Assembly: GCF_030249845.1 (NCBI RefSeq)
Contig: NZ_JANURM010000007.1
Span: 1-64,000 of the forward strand
DNA length: 64,000 nucleotides
Direction of reading: 5' to 3'
Origin: Campylobacter gastrosuis
GTDB taxonomy: Bacteria > Campylobacterota > Campylobacteria > Campylobacterales > Campylobacteraceae
Both the position numbers and the translations under genes were made by a program. The notes below the pieces were generated by a model. It did not search any database. It had not been told where the DNA came from and worked only from the letters and a program-made list of their open reading frames with translations. This document shows positions 9,101 to 17,156 of this stretch, piece by piece (the first letter of the stretch is position 1; every line of letters starts with the position of its first letter).

Positions 9101-9370
9101 AACAGGGTCGTTAGCGACTACCGCTCGCACTGGCTAAGCGATAAATACCGCACGATTGATTTTATTGCATTTGCTAAACCGATTAAAAATTTAACCCTGC
9201 AATTTGGCGTTTATAATATCACGGATAAAAAATATATCACGTGGGAGAATGCTCGCTCAATTCGCTCTTTTGGCACGACAAATATGGTGCGAAAAAATGA
9301 TAGCTTAGGCATAAATCGCTTCTATTCGCCCGGACGAAATTTTAAGCTAAATTTTGAGATGACGTTTTAG
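6149..9370 (+). CDS. TonB-dependent outer membrane receptor, haemoglobin/transferrin-receptor type
   Basis: A 1073-residue outer membrane receptor that probably takes up haem or protein-bound iron using TonB energy. It has a signal-like N-terminus, a TonB-box-like DTIEVTHK (residues about 36-43), a plug domain (about 55-175, with YAIRGVDENRVSIQIDG and SGALGGSVMFKTKD) and a large beta-barrel ending in aromatic Phe. The plug resembles HmbR/TbpA/LbpA-type receptors. Several closely spaced cysteine pairs (for example CRDGQNC, DCSIFDC, NCYSSTNC) probably form disulphides in surface loops. A 30-base tandem duplication at 8341-8400 gives ADKKAYDEAV-ADKKAYDEMI. A Fur box precedes it. The exact ligand cannot be told. 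Confidence 0.88.
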   Translation: MLKNATWGSSIKFRNFMLLSAILSANLEIYANEIDLDTIEVTHKLDDIKNQKIGEISKSDKLLEKQQVSDTRDLVKYETGISVVESGRFGASGYAIRGVDENRVSIQIDGLNQAQTLSSQGFKEIFEGYGNFNNTRNSVEIETIKQVNITKGADSIKAGSGALGGSVMFKTKDAMDFLTQKDWHYGFKVGHNSANDERLHAHTLAARFKWFDFLIIKTDRDSRELKNYDYAKFDDNVRGREREKADPYEIKKSGTLFKFGFMPHEEHRFSFASDKYKANSKGNDYSYTLYPPSSGSGFEFEPKRGERYTDDLSERLNQSFSYENFTQTPLWDYFKVTYSHQKIKQRARTQEYCRDGQNCINTANPLGLKVEGAKVVDKDGNEIKIGTEYYLVGQMAKIYKSVDDFNTNFQGWGKDDHLAKRDYIRDANGNKILLSDTFNPINTSINSKISNFKLDCSIFDCTKSINIVSKKEPNLYYKTYEADWDIKNVDLSKTQNDEYDQDGTRYKFKVDTEQIGDKTYKSISRERYNDFSNSWVDDSSPYNYILPNSRGFLTNDYKERDLDTDTKQLNLDFEKEFEIFKMLNDFKYGIEISKTTKSMTNRGGYYGVNAKWWANTYPIDCQNATNIYSEELRCPRNSPETSFLIPVETKTNAFYLNESVQINDYIGVDLAYRYDKIKHNPIYIPGKTPAIPDDMVKGIFVPLVNVPKEPIWWESKYNCYSSTNCSDPKFLADKKAYDEAVADKKAYDEMIKANSENPAKNIEYFAKPKEFKNSSYAFGLNLDPFSFLRLGAKYSKAFRTPTTDEMYLTFKHPDITIRPNPDLKPEIAKTKEFAITLHQNSSFATFSVFKTDYTDFLDFKFIKRTQLNASANSMLDFDIWQNVNRASAEVSGFEINSKLNLGDISSFFDGLYLGYKLTKQRGKILTDNDGKVPMNAIQPQTSIYNLGYANKKYGFDIFITDVKAKNPDDTYNIFYQNELGQTINNRVVSDYRSHWLSDKYRTIDFIAFAKPIKNLTLQFGVYNITDKKYITWENARSIRSFGTTNMVRKNDSLGINRFYSPGRNFKLNFEMTF
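8339..8398 (+). repeat. Two-copy 30-base in-frame duplication inside the TonB receptor
   Basis: The units each encode (V/L)ADKKAYDE plus two residues. They differ at a few bases, notably GCTTACGAT against GCATATGAT. The duplication lengthens a predicted surface loop by ten residues and keeps the frame. Confidence 0.75.
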
Positions 9371-9433
9371 TTTTAAAGCCAAAAACCAGCAGGCATTTGC
9401 AAAATGATACCTTAAAACAGCAATAAGTTTAAA

Positions 9434-9453
9434 AGGGCAATAAATCTTGCCCT
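9434..9453 (+). terminator. Weak hairpin after the TonB receptor
   Basis: AGGGCAA pairs with TTGCCCT around a six-base loop. No T run follows, so termination by this hairpin is uncertain. Confidence 0.35.
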
Positions 9454-9518
9454 ACCTTAAAAAGCTAAACGCAAATTTTTATATTTTTAGCTAAAATCAC
9501 GGCTAAAAAAGGATAAAA

Positions 9519-10598
9519 ATGCTAGTTCATATCTGCTGTTCGGTTGATAGCCACTACTTCTTGCAACGCCTAAAAAAGGAGCTACCAAACGAACAGCTTG
9601 TTGGTTACTTTTACGACCCAAATATCCACCCTTACAGCGAGTATTTGCTTCGTTTTAATGACGTCAAACGCTCGTGTGATAAGCTAAAAATTCCCTTAAT
9701 TATGGGCGAATATGATTATGAGGCGTGGCTTGGTGGCACAAAGGGGCTTGAAAACGAGCCTGAAAAGGGCAAAAGGTGCGTTTATTGCTTTGATTTTAGG
9801 GTCAAAAATGCCGCAAAAAAGGCAGTAGAAATTGGCGAGAAAACTATTACAACCACGCTTTTAATGAGCCCAAAAAAGGACTTTACGCAACTTACAAACG
9901 CCCTAAAAAACGCTGTTTTAGGCACACAGCTAGAAATTTTCGCCGTTGATTTTAGGATAAATGGTGGCACAAACGAGCAGTTTAAAATGGCTAAAAACGA
10001 TAAACTTTATCATCAAAACTATTGTGGCTGTATCTTTGGGCTTACAAAACAGCGCGAGGCTCAAAATTTACCGCTAACCGAGCTTTCAAGCGATATTTTT
10101 AACAAAACATTAATAGGTAGCATAAATGAGCGTTTAGAGCTTTACGAAAAGGTAGCAGAGTGCGAAAAAATGGGCATTTCATTTAGCCTAGATAGAAGCT
10201 ATTTTTTAAACTATCGCCTGCTTTTTGGTGGCGTGAAATTTAATAAAACAGCAATACCAAGCTACTTTTTTTTCTACTCAAATTTTAAGCGAGAGAGCGT
10301 AAAAATCACGCTAGAAAGCGACTTTGAGATGACAGACACGCTAAGGGACGGCGTGATATTTTTATCACTAAAACGACTAAATTTTATGCTAAAAAGCGAG
10401 TATAAAAGCGTTTTAGAGCTTTGTAAAAATCCGCCAAATTTTGATGACGAGCTTGCTTTAAGAGCCAAAATTTCAGGGCAGATGAGCCTAAATCCGATCA
10501 TCGTTCTTGATGATTTAAGGGCTGGGCGATATGAAATTTTTGCCAAAAATGTGCTTTTTAACGACAGCCGTGAAATTTTAAGGATTAATGAAAGTTAA
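9519..10598 (+). CDS. queH: Epoxyqueuosine reductase QueH
   Basis: QueH performs the last step of queuosine synthesis in tRNA anticodons, reducing epoxyqueuosine; it is the analogue of QueG. The 359-residue protein has the DUF208 cysteine set: HICCS (Cys6, Cys7), RCVYC (Cys87, Cys90) and YCGC (Cys169, Cys171), which bind an iron-sulphur cluster and a second metal. The catalytic part fills about 1-185. A further 170 residues of unassigned C-terminal sequence make it longer than the classical family (about 200). A TAAAAT -10 box at 9492-9497 and an AAAGGA ribosome site precede the ATG. Confidence 0.88.
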   Translation: MLVHICCSVDSHYFLQRLKKELPNEQLVGYFYDPNIHPYSEYLLRFNDVKRSCDKLKIPLIMGEYDYEAWLGGTKGLENEPEKGKRCVYCFDFRVKNAAKKAVEIGEKTITTTLLMSPKKDFTQLTNALKNAVLGTQLEIFAVDFRINGGTNEQFKMAKNDKLYHQNYCGCIFGLTKQREAQNLPLTELSSDIFNKTLIGSINERLELYEKVAECEKMGISFSLDRSYFLNYRLLFGGVKFNKTAIPSYFFFYSNFKRESVKITLESDFEMTDTLRDGVIFLSLKRLNFMLKSEYKSVLELCKNPPNFDDELALRAKISGQMSLNPIIVLDDLRAGRYEIFAKNVLFNDSREILRINES

Positions 10599-10668
10599 AT
10601 TTTATATAAATTGCTGTAAAATTGCCGTTAAGAAATCAGTCTGATTTAGAAAATTTTAGGACAAAATT

Positions 10669-11727
10669 ATGTCAAAAACACCGATTTTCATCATCACTGG
10701 CTCACTTATCGGAGCATTTGCCGCCCTACTTTCATTTTACGGCAACCCCGCAAATATGGGCATTTGTGCCGCTTGTTTTTTAAGGGACACAGCTGGGGCT
10801 TTTGGACTTCATAACGCAGCCGTAGTCCAATACGTAAGACCTGAAATTTTAGGGCTAGTTTTAGGCGGACTAATCGCTGCCCTAGCCTTTAAGCAATACA
10901 CCCCAACAGGCGTTTCATCGCCATTTTCAAGGCTTTTGCTTGGGATTTTTGCGATGCTTGGGGCTTTGATATTTTTAGGCTGTCCGTGGCGTGCTTACAT
11001 AAGGCTTGGAGGTGGCGATTTATCGGCACTGGCTGGGATTTTGGGGCTGGTTTTAGGCGTTATTGGCGGTAGATTTTTTAAAAAACGAGGTTACGCCTTA
11101 AAAGATGAGCCTAGCACGTCAAAATTTTTAGGATTTTTGCCTAGCATTTTGGCTGTTTTGGTGCTTTTTGCTGCCATTTTTGAGCTTAAAATCGGCGAAA
11201 ATTTACCGCTTTTTAGCTCACAAAAAGGTCCGGGCTCACAGCACGCAAGCATAGCACTTTCGCTCATTTTAGCCATAATCATCGGCTTTTTTGTGTTTAA
11301 AAGCAAATTTTGCACCATTGGTGCAATTTCACGCGCCATTGATAAAAATTTCTCAATGCTTTATGGCGTCCTAGCCCTAGTCATATCAGCAACTGCCCTA
11401 AATATCGCACTAAACCGCTATAATTTAGGCTTTTTAAACCAGCCAATCGCACACAACGACACAATTTTTAACCTGCTCTCAATGGCGCTTGCTGGGCTTT
11501 GTTTTAGCCTTGCAAGTGGGTGCCCGGGCAAACACCTAGCACAAATGGGTAGCGGTAACCTAAACTCGGCAATCTTTATCGTCGGTATGATAATTGGTGC
11601 TTCTATCGCCCATAATTTCGCACTAGCAAGCTCCCCAAAAGGCGTAACACCAAACGCAATCTACGTGATACTGATCGGTTTTATCGTCTGCTTTTTCATC
11701 GGATTTTTTAACAAAAAACAGGTGTAA
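10669..11727 (+). CDS. yedE: YedE/YeeE-family transporter (putative sulphur or selenium compound importer)
   Basis: A 352-residue inner membrane protein with about ten helices. The family's conserved cysteine motifs are present: MGICAACFLRD (about 31-41), GCPWR (about 105), FCTIGA (about 214) and SGCPGKHLAQMG (about 284-295). YeeE proteins import thiosulphate through cysteines, and the YedE branch is often linked to selenium metabolism. Partners such as YedF or SelD are not next to it here, so the substrate is open. It has its own short leader after queH and a hairpin terminator downstream, so it may be a single-gene unit. Confidence 0.82.
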   Translation: MSKTPIFIITGSLIGAFAALLSFYGNPANMGICAACFLRDTAGAFGLHNAAVVQYVRPEILGLVLGGLIAALAFKQYTPTGVSSPFSRLLLGIFAMLGALIFLGCPWRAYIRLGGGDLSALAGILGLVLGVIGGRFFKKRGYALKDEPSTSKFLGFLPSILAVLVLFAAIFELKIGENLPLFSSQKGPGSQHASIALSLILAIIIGFFVFKSKFCTIGAISRAIDKNFSMLYGVLALVISATALNIALNRYNLGFLNQPIAHNDTIFNLLSMALAGLCFSLASGCPGKHLAQMGSGNLNSAIFIVGMIIGASIAHNFALASSPKGVTPNAIYVILIGFIVCFFIGFFNKKQV

Positions 11728-11732
11728 ATTTC

Positions 11733-11758
11733 TGTCCTAAAATTTTTATTTTAGGACA
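11733..11758 (+). terminator. Hairpin terminator after yedE
   Basis: A 10-bp perfect stem (TGTCCTAAAA / TTTTAGGACA) surrounds a six-base loop just past the yedE stop codon. The AT-only stretch that follows (to about 11,960) has no gene and probably holds the autotransporter promoter. Confidence 0.6.
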
Positions 11759-12004
11759 TACTTTAAATAATTTTTTTAATTTTATTTATTTATTTTTCTA
11801 ATTTTAATAGTAAATTTTAAATAATATAAAAAAATAAATATAAAATACTAAGTAAATATTTTTATAAATTTTAGCTATTTTTATCTATTTTTAGACTTTT
11901 ATTAAAATAAACTTATTATTTTATTTTAAATATTTTTATTAATTTTTAAACTTTTACGCTATAAAATTACCCACAGAATTTCTACATTTTTTAAAGGAGA
12001 AAAA

Positions 12005-15000
12005 ATGGCAACGAAATCAAAGCTAAAAATTTCACTCTTAGCTTGTGCTATGATATGGGGGGGGGGCGAAGCACTCGCCTATGATGAAAAAGGCACTCTT
12101 GGCAATACTTTAAGCTGGGAAAGTCCTGAATACTTAAATCAATGGGGACTAAAATCACTAAACGTCTCAACAGCATACGCACTTGGCATCACTGGCAAAG
12201 GCGTAAAAATTGGCGTTTTAGACTCTGGAATTTTACTATCACACCCTGAATTTTTAGGCGGTAGATTCTTAGTCGTAAAACAGCAAGGCAAATACGGCAA
12301 AAATGGACTAAAATACCCAGACGCAAACGTAGGCAACGCACCTTTTAACAAAAATCAGCCAATAATTTTTGATATAAACGAGAATAAATACATAGCAAAC
12401 CACGTAGAAACGGACTTTGGCGAGTTTAAAAAAGGCGAGAGTTTTAGCCTTGATGGCAACTGGATTTATGGGGTAAATGACGCTCACGGCGTAAATGTCG
12501 CTGGTGTAATTGGAGCAAACAGAGATGGCAATCAAATGCACGGAGTAGCCTTTGAAGCGACAATTTACTCGGCAAATACAGGTGGCAATGACAATATGAC
12601 CTATGGCCCAACACAAGATTATGAATTTTTCTTAAATGCCTACACAGCACTAGCCAAAGAGGGCGTGAAATTTATAAACAACAGCTGGGGTTCAAATAGA
12701 AGACTAAACTCAGCCTACACAGGAGCTACTGGCTGGGTTGGATTTTGGGATGAAAACAGCAATTATGACTACACAATCAAAAAGACAAATGCACCAAGTG
12801 CTCATATGGATTTAAAGGATTTAGAATCTGCTAAAAAAGCCTACTATCAATTTGTTTTAACAAAACAAAAGAGTTTTTTAGACGCAGCCTATGAAGTAGC
12901 AAAGAATAACAACATCGTGCAAATTTTTACCGCTGGTAATAGAACATCAATGCAGTATCCATTCACTCGTGCTATGCTTGCATATTTTCGCCCAGATATT
13001 GAAAATTTATGGTTAAACGTAACTGGCGAAGACGGAGATAGCTCGTATCCAGATAGCTCATATGTTAGCGATTACGCTCCATTTGGCGGACAAGGAGCGC
13101 ATATTTGGAATGAAAGCAGAGGCGCAAAATGGTGGAGCATAGCAGCCCCTGCACTAAATACAAAAGCCCCAGAGGTGCTTTATGAAGACCTTAGCGATGC
13201 TAGTTTATATGGCAGTGCTGGTTATACAGATCTTTTTGGTGGCACATCAGGCGCTGCACCTCACATAGCTGGTGTTTTAGGGCTTATAGCTCAACGCTAT
13301 CCATATATGAGTCCAGCCTTAGTGCGTGAAATTTTATTAACAACGGCAAGGCAGACAAAATTTGACGACAGCACACAAATGCTTGACGGCTGGACGGCAC
13401 AAGCCAATACACCTGATAATATTTGGGGCTGGGGCGTGGCTGATGTTAGCAAGGCTATATTTGGTCCGGCTCAGTTTTTAGGCACATTTAATCTAAATTT
13501 AGACACCGATGATACATTTTCTAACGATATTTCAGACGTTGCAATCAAATTTAGAAAAACAGAAGATGAAGCAGAACAAACCGCTTGGCTTACAAGAAAA
13601 TCGGAGCTTGATAAAAAAGCAAATTTAAGTGATGAAGAAAAAGCCGAATATGAAGTAGAACTAGCAAGACAAACAGCAAGGGATTTAAGAGCAAAAGATG
13701 GCTATGAAGGTAAGCTCATTAAAAATGGCAAAGGCACACTAACCCTAACTGGCAACAACACATTTTCAGGCGACACAACAATAAATAACGGCAAAATCAA
13801 AGCCCTAAATCAATCCCTGCAAAACAGCAAAGTCATCGTAAATAACGGCGCTAGTTTAGAAATTTTAAACGAAGCTATTATCACAAAACCAAGTCAAACT
13901 GGATTTGTTAGCCAAACGATAAAAAGCACGGCAAATGATATTACAGCTACTATTAATGGTGGTGGCACATTCATCGCAAACAACGGCGTAAGTGGTCTAA
14001 ATTTAAACTTCTTAAACGGCTCAAAAATCACACAAGCAGATACCACAAACACCAAGCTAAAATCGTTATATCAAAATCCAAGTGACACACTTACATATGC
14101 CATTAGTGGGAATTTTACAGGCTATGCAGAGCCGTTTAGTAAATACGCACTTTTTAGCCTTACGCAACAAAACATCACTACAAACATAACCTTATCACTT
14201 CAAAAAAGTAGAAATTTTAGCGATTTAGCAGAGAATGAAAATCAAAAAAACGTGGCAAACACAATCCAAAACGCACCAAATAGCAAAATTTTTACAAATT
14301 TAATGTCTGCAAATGAGCAAAAATTTAATGAGATTTATAATGCCCTAACAGACACAAAACCGCTTAAAGCCCAAAATCACGCTATCATTAACGGCATTTT
14401 GCTAAGCAGTAATATTCTAAATCAAGCAAATTTTACAAAGATAGGCGTAGATGAAAATTTATGGATTTTAAGTAGCTCAAATTTTAACACCATAAGTGAT
14501 AAAAATCTAAAAACAAAGCAGATAAATCAGCTAATATCAGTAAAGACCACGCTTGGCGAAAATGCAAATTTTGGCGTGTTTATCGGTAAAGGCAGAAGCG
14601 ATGATAAAAATTTAAAAAACAATGACACTCACGCTGGAATTTATGCAAATGCCGATTTTAACACACTTTGGCTTGATAGCACGGTATCACGCACTCATAA
14701 AAACGCAAAAATAAATACACCAAAAATTTCAGATGATTTAAATGTAGCTTATGAGCGAGAAAGTGCTAAATTTAACCTAACTCAGGCGTTTTTAAGAGCT
14801 GGTATAAACTACAACCAAATAAAACCATATATTAGCACTGGCTATTTAAAGCTTAAAGACAGAGAGCTAAAAATCGCAACAGCTGGGGTTTTAGGCACTT
14901 TATCATTTGATAATTTTAGCCTAAAAGGCGATTTGGGTTTTAGTAAATTTTTTGGCGATAAAACAGCATTTTATTACGTTGGCGTAGGCGATGCAGGGGA

Positions 15001-15163
15001 TGCATTAATTAAAGGCGATGAGATAAAAAACCTAATAACTGCAAATTTTGGCATAGAAAAAGAGCTGTTTAAAAATGCAAAATTTAGTCTATTTTATCAA
15101 GGTGCTTACAATAAAAACGCCAAATCAAACGGCATAAGTGCGAATTTTAGTCTTGCATTTTAA
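12005..15163 (+). CDS. Subtilisin-like serine protease autotransporter, G10 tract in signal peptide
   Basis: A 1052-residue type V secreted protease. The signal peptide (1-25, cleavage likely after ALA) holds ten consecutive G at 12057-12066, coding WGGG. The S8 protease domain (about 55-480) has the full catalytic triad: Asp73 (VLDSG), His161 (DAHGVNVAGV) and Ser415 (GGTSGAAPH). A Lys/Glu-rich helical linker follows (about 515-575), then an autotransporter repeat (GKGTLTLTGNNTFSG, about 580), and a C-terminal beta-barrel from about 800 ending in Phe. With ten G the frame is open; slippage would truncate it at the start. An AAAGGAGA ribosome site supports the ATG. The substrate is unknown. 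Confidence 0.93.
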   Translation: MATKSKLKISLLACAMIWGGGEALAYDEKGTLGNTLSWESPEYLNQWGLKSLNVSTAYALGITGKGVKIGVLDSGILLSHPEFLGGRFLVVKQQGKYGKNGLKYPDANVGNAPFNKNQPIIFDINENKYIANHVETDFGEFKKGESFSLDGNWIYGVNDAHGVNVAGVIGANRDGNQMHGVAFEATIYSANTGGNDNMTYGPTQDYEFFLNAYTALAKEGVKFINNSWGSNRRLNSAYTGATGWVGFWDENSNYDYTIKKTNAPSAHMDLKDLESAKKAYYQFVLTKQKSFLDAAYEVAKNNNIVQIFTAGNRTSMQYPFTRAMLAYFRPDIENLWLNVTGEDGDSSYPDSSYVSDYAPFGGQGAHIWNESRGAKWWSIAAPALNTKAPEVLYEDLSDASLYGSAGYTDLFGGTSGAAPHIAGVLGLIAQRYPYMSPALVREILLTTARQTKFDDSTQMLDGWTAQANTPDNIWGWGVADVSKAIFGPAQFLGTFNLNLDTDDTFSNDISDVAIKFRKTEDEAEQTAWLTRKSELDKKANLSDEEKAEYEVELARQTARDLRAKDGYEGKLIKNGKGTLTLTGNNTFSGDTTINNGKIKALNQSLQNSKVIVNNGASLEILNEAIITKPSQTGFVSQTIKSTANDITATINGGGTFIANNGVSGLNLNFLNGSKITQADTTNTKLKSLYQNPSDTLTYAISGNFTGYAEPFSKYALFSLTQQNITTNITLSLQKSRNFSDLAENENQKNVANTIQNAPNSKIFTNLMSANEQKFNEIYNALTDTKPLKAQNHAIINGILLSSNILNQANFTKIGVDENLWILSSSNFNTISDKNLKTKQINQLISVKTTLGENANFGVFIGKGRSDDKNLKNNDTHAGIYANADFNTLWLDSTVSRTHKNAKINTPKISDDLNVAYERESAKFNLTQAFLRAGINYNQIKPYISTGYLKLKDRELKIATAGVLGTLSFDNFSLKGDLGFSKFFGDKTAFYYVGVGDAGDALIKGDEIKNLITANFGIEKELFKNAKFSLFYQGAYNKNAKSNGISANFSLAF
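12057..12066 (+). repeat. Homopolymer G10 tract
   Basis: Ten G interrupt the signal-peptide codons 18-21 of the autotransporter. G tracts of about 8-12 are the classical phase-variation repeats of Campylobacter. At ten the reading frame is on; 9 or 11 would shift it within the signal sequence. Confidence 0.9.
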
Positions 15164-15166
15164 AAT

Positions 15167-15196
15167 AAATTTGCTAGTTCTAAAACTAGCAAATTT
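15167..15196 (+). terminator. Terminator after the autotransporter
   Basis: A perfect 13-bp stem (AAATTTGCTAGTT / AACTAGCAAATTT) with a CTAA loop directly follows the stop codon. Confidence 0.75.
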
Positions 15197-15218
15197 ATAC
15201 CTACTTTTAATATTACAA

Positions 15219-15227
15219 TGCTATAAT
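15219..15227 (+). promoter_or_regulatory. Extended -10 promoter of the peb4-fba unit
   Basis: TGCTATAAT is a perfect extended -10 element, 32 bases before the ATG of the isomerase gene. No -35 box is needed for this class. Confidence 0.7.
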
Positions 15228-15259
15228 AACGCCTTAAAATTTCAACCAAAGGATTTTAA

Positions 15260-16078
15260 ATGAAAAAAATTCTACTCTCTACAATCATAAGTATGACAGC
15301 TGCCATTAGTCTAAATGCCGCTGTTTTAGCAAGTGTTGATGGCGAAAACGTAACTAACGCCGACATTCAAGCGCTACTTTCACAGGCTATGCCGGGTGCA
15401 AATGTCGCTTCATTACCAGCTGACATTAAAAAGCGCGTGATTGACGATATCATCGGCAGAAAGCTACTTTTAAAAGAGGCAAAAGCTAGTGGCATAGAAA
15501 AAGACCCAGAATACACAAAAGCTCTAAATTTAGCAAAAGACAATATAGCTGGCGAGCTATATTTTAAGAAAATTTTTGACACGATTAAGGTTAGCGACGC
15601 CGAAATAAAGAGCTTTTATGACCAAAACAAAGATAGATTTAACCAACCAGCAGCCGTAAAAGCAAAGCACATTTTAGTTGAAAAAGAGAGCGAAGCAAAA
15701 GATATTATAAACCAGCTAAAAAATCTAAAAGGCGACGAGCTTAGTAAGAAATTTAGCGAGTTAGCCGCTGCAAAATCAATAGACAAAGGCTCAGCAGCAC
15801 AGGGCGGAGAGCTTGGCTGGTTTGGTCAATCAGCTATGGTTAAGCCATTTGCCGATGCCGCTTTTTCAATGAAAAAAGGCGAAATTTCAAAATCGCCTGT
15901 TAAGTCAAATTTTGGCTATCACGTAATCTTTAAAGAGGACGCAAAACCCGCTGGCGTCGTGCCTTTAAACGAAGTAAAAGATCAAATTGAAAACAACTTA
16001 AAAGTTCAAAAATTCCAAGAAGTAATCAAAACAAAAACCGATAATCTTCGCTCAAAAGCAAAGATTGAATACAAATAA
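15260..16078 (+). CDS. peb4: Periplasmic peptidyl-prolyl cis-trans isomerase, PEB4/Cbf2 type
   Basis: A 272-residue exported chaperone that helps outer membrane proteins fold, related to SurA/PpiC. It has a signal peptide (1-20, cleavage near LNA-AV), a helical N-terminal chaperone region, a parvulin domain at about 130-225 ([18 protein letters not shown] and GGELGWFG are diagnostic) and a C-terminal helix. It lies 10 bases before fba, the same order known from C. jejuni (peb4-fba), which supports the PEB4 assignment. An autotransporter gene precedes it but is separated by a terminator and a new promoter. Confidence 0.92.
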   Translation: MKKILLSTIISMTAAISLNAAVLASVDGENVTNADIQALLSQAMPGANVASLPADIKKRVIDDIIGRKLLLKEAKASGIEKDPEYTKALNLAKDNIAGELYFKKIFDTIKVSDAEIKSFYDQNKDRFNQPAAVKAKHILVEKESEAKDIINQLKNLKGDELSKKFSELAAAKSIDKGSAAQGGELGWFGQSAMVKPFADAAFSMKKGEISKSPVKSNFGYHVIFKEDAKPAGVVPLNEVKDQIENNLKVQKFQEVIKTKTDNLRSKAKIEYK

Positions 16079-16088
16079 GGACTGAAAA

Positions 16089-17153
16089 ATGGGCGTTTTA
16101 GATATTGTAAGAGCCGGTGTAGTAAGTGGCGATGACGTAAGCAAACTATACGCTCACGCTAAAAGTGAAGGCTTTGCTATCCCTGCGGTAAATGTTGTTG
16201 GCTCAAACTCAATAAATGCGGTTTTAGAAGCAGCAAAAGTAGCAAATTCGCCCGTGATTATCCAGTTTAGCAACGGCGGTGCTGGATTTTACGCTGGTAA
16301 AAACTGCGAAAATGCCGACATTTTAGGTGCTATCGCTGGGGCAAATCAGGTGCATTTACTAGCCCGTGCTTATGGTGTGCCTGTCGTGCTTCACACCGAC
16401 CACGCCGCACGTAAGCTTTTGCCGTGGATTGATGGACTTATTAAAGCCTCAAAAGAGCATAAAAAAGCCCACGGCGTGCCACTTTTTAGCTCACATATGC
16501 TTGATTTAAGCGAGGAGAGCTTGGATGAAAATTTAAGCACCTGCGAGAGATATTTAAGCGAACTTAGCGAGCTTGGCATTAGTTTAGAGATTGAGCTTGG
16601 TGTCACTGGTGGCGAAGAGGACGGCGTGGATAACACCGGCGTGGATAACGCCCTGCTTTACACACAGCCAGAAGATGTCGCCCTAGCTTATGAAAGACTA
16701 AGCAAAATCAGCGATAAATTTAGCATCGCCGCATCTTTTGGCAACGTGCACGGCGTTTATAAACCGGGCAATGTCGTGCTTAGACCTGAAATTTTAAAAA
16801 ATTCACAGGAATTTGTGGCAAATAAATTTAAAACTGCCAACAAAAAACCAGTAAATTTCGTATTTCACGGTGGCAGCGGTAGCGAGCTAAAAGATATAAA
16901 AGACGCTGTAAGCTACGGCGTGATTAAGATGAACATTGACACCGACACCCAGTGGGCATTTTGGGACGGAGTTAGGGCGTATGAGCTTAAAAATAGAGCC
17001 TATTTACAAGGGCAAATCGGCAACCCAGAGGGCGATGACAAGCCAAATAAAAAATACTACGACCCACGAAAGTGGCTAAGAAGTGGCGAAGAGAGTATGA
17101 TTAGGCGTTTGCAAACGGCATTTTCTGACCTAAACTGCCTAAATAGGAATTAA
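16089..17153 (+). CDS. fba: Class II fructose-bisphosphate aldolase
   Basis: Splits fructose 1,6-bisphosphate, and in Campylobacter chiefly works in the gluconeogenic direction because the glycolytic phosphofructokinase is usually absent. The 354-residue protein has the class II metal motif HTDHA (His102, Asp104, His105), the ELGVTGGEEDGVDN loop, the zinc histidine in FGNVHGVYKPGN and the HGGSGS phosphate loop. Length fits the class IIa type (about 358). It follows peb4 by 10 bases and precedes the MotA-like gene by 3, so all are probably co-transcribed. Confidence 0.97.
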   Translation: MGVLDIVRAGVVSGDDVSKLYAHAKSEGFAIPAVNVVGSNSINAVLEAAKVANSPVIIQFSNGGAGFYAGKNCENADILGAIAGANQVHLLARAYGVPVVLHTDHAARKLLPWIDGLIKASKEHKKAHGVPLFSSHMLDLSEESLDENLSTCERYLSELSELGISLEIELGVTGGEEDGVDNTGVDNALLYTQPEDVALAYERLSKISDKFSIAASFGNVHGVYKPGNVVLRPEILKNSQEFVANKFKTANKKPVNFVFHGGSGSELKDIKDAVSYGVIKMNIDTDTQWAFWDGVRAYELKNRAYLQGQIGNPEGDDKPNKKYYDPRKWLRSGEESMIRRLQTAFSDLNCLNRN

Positions 17154-17156
17154 TTT

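Noticed and set aside
10669-11727. Selenium metabolism locus
   Set aside because: YedE-like transporter only; no yedF or selD neighbours, so a selenium role is not supported here.
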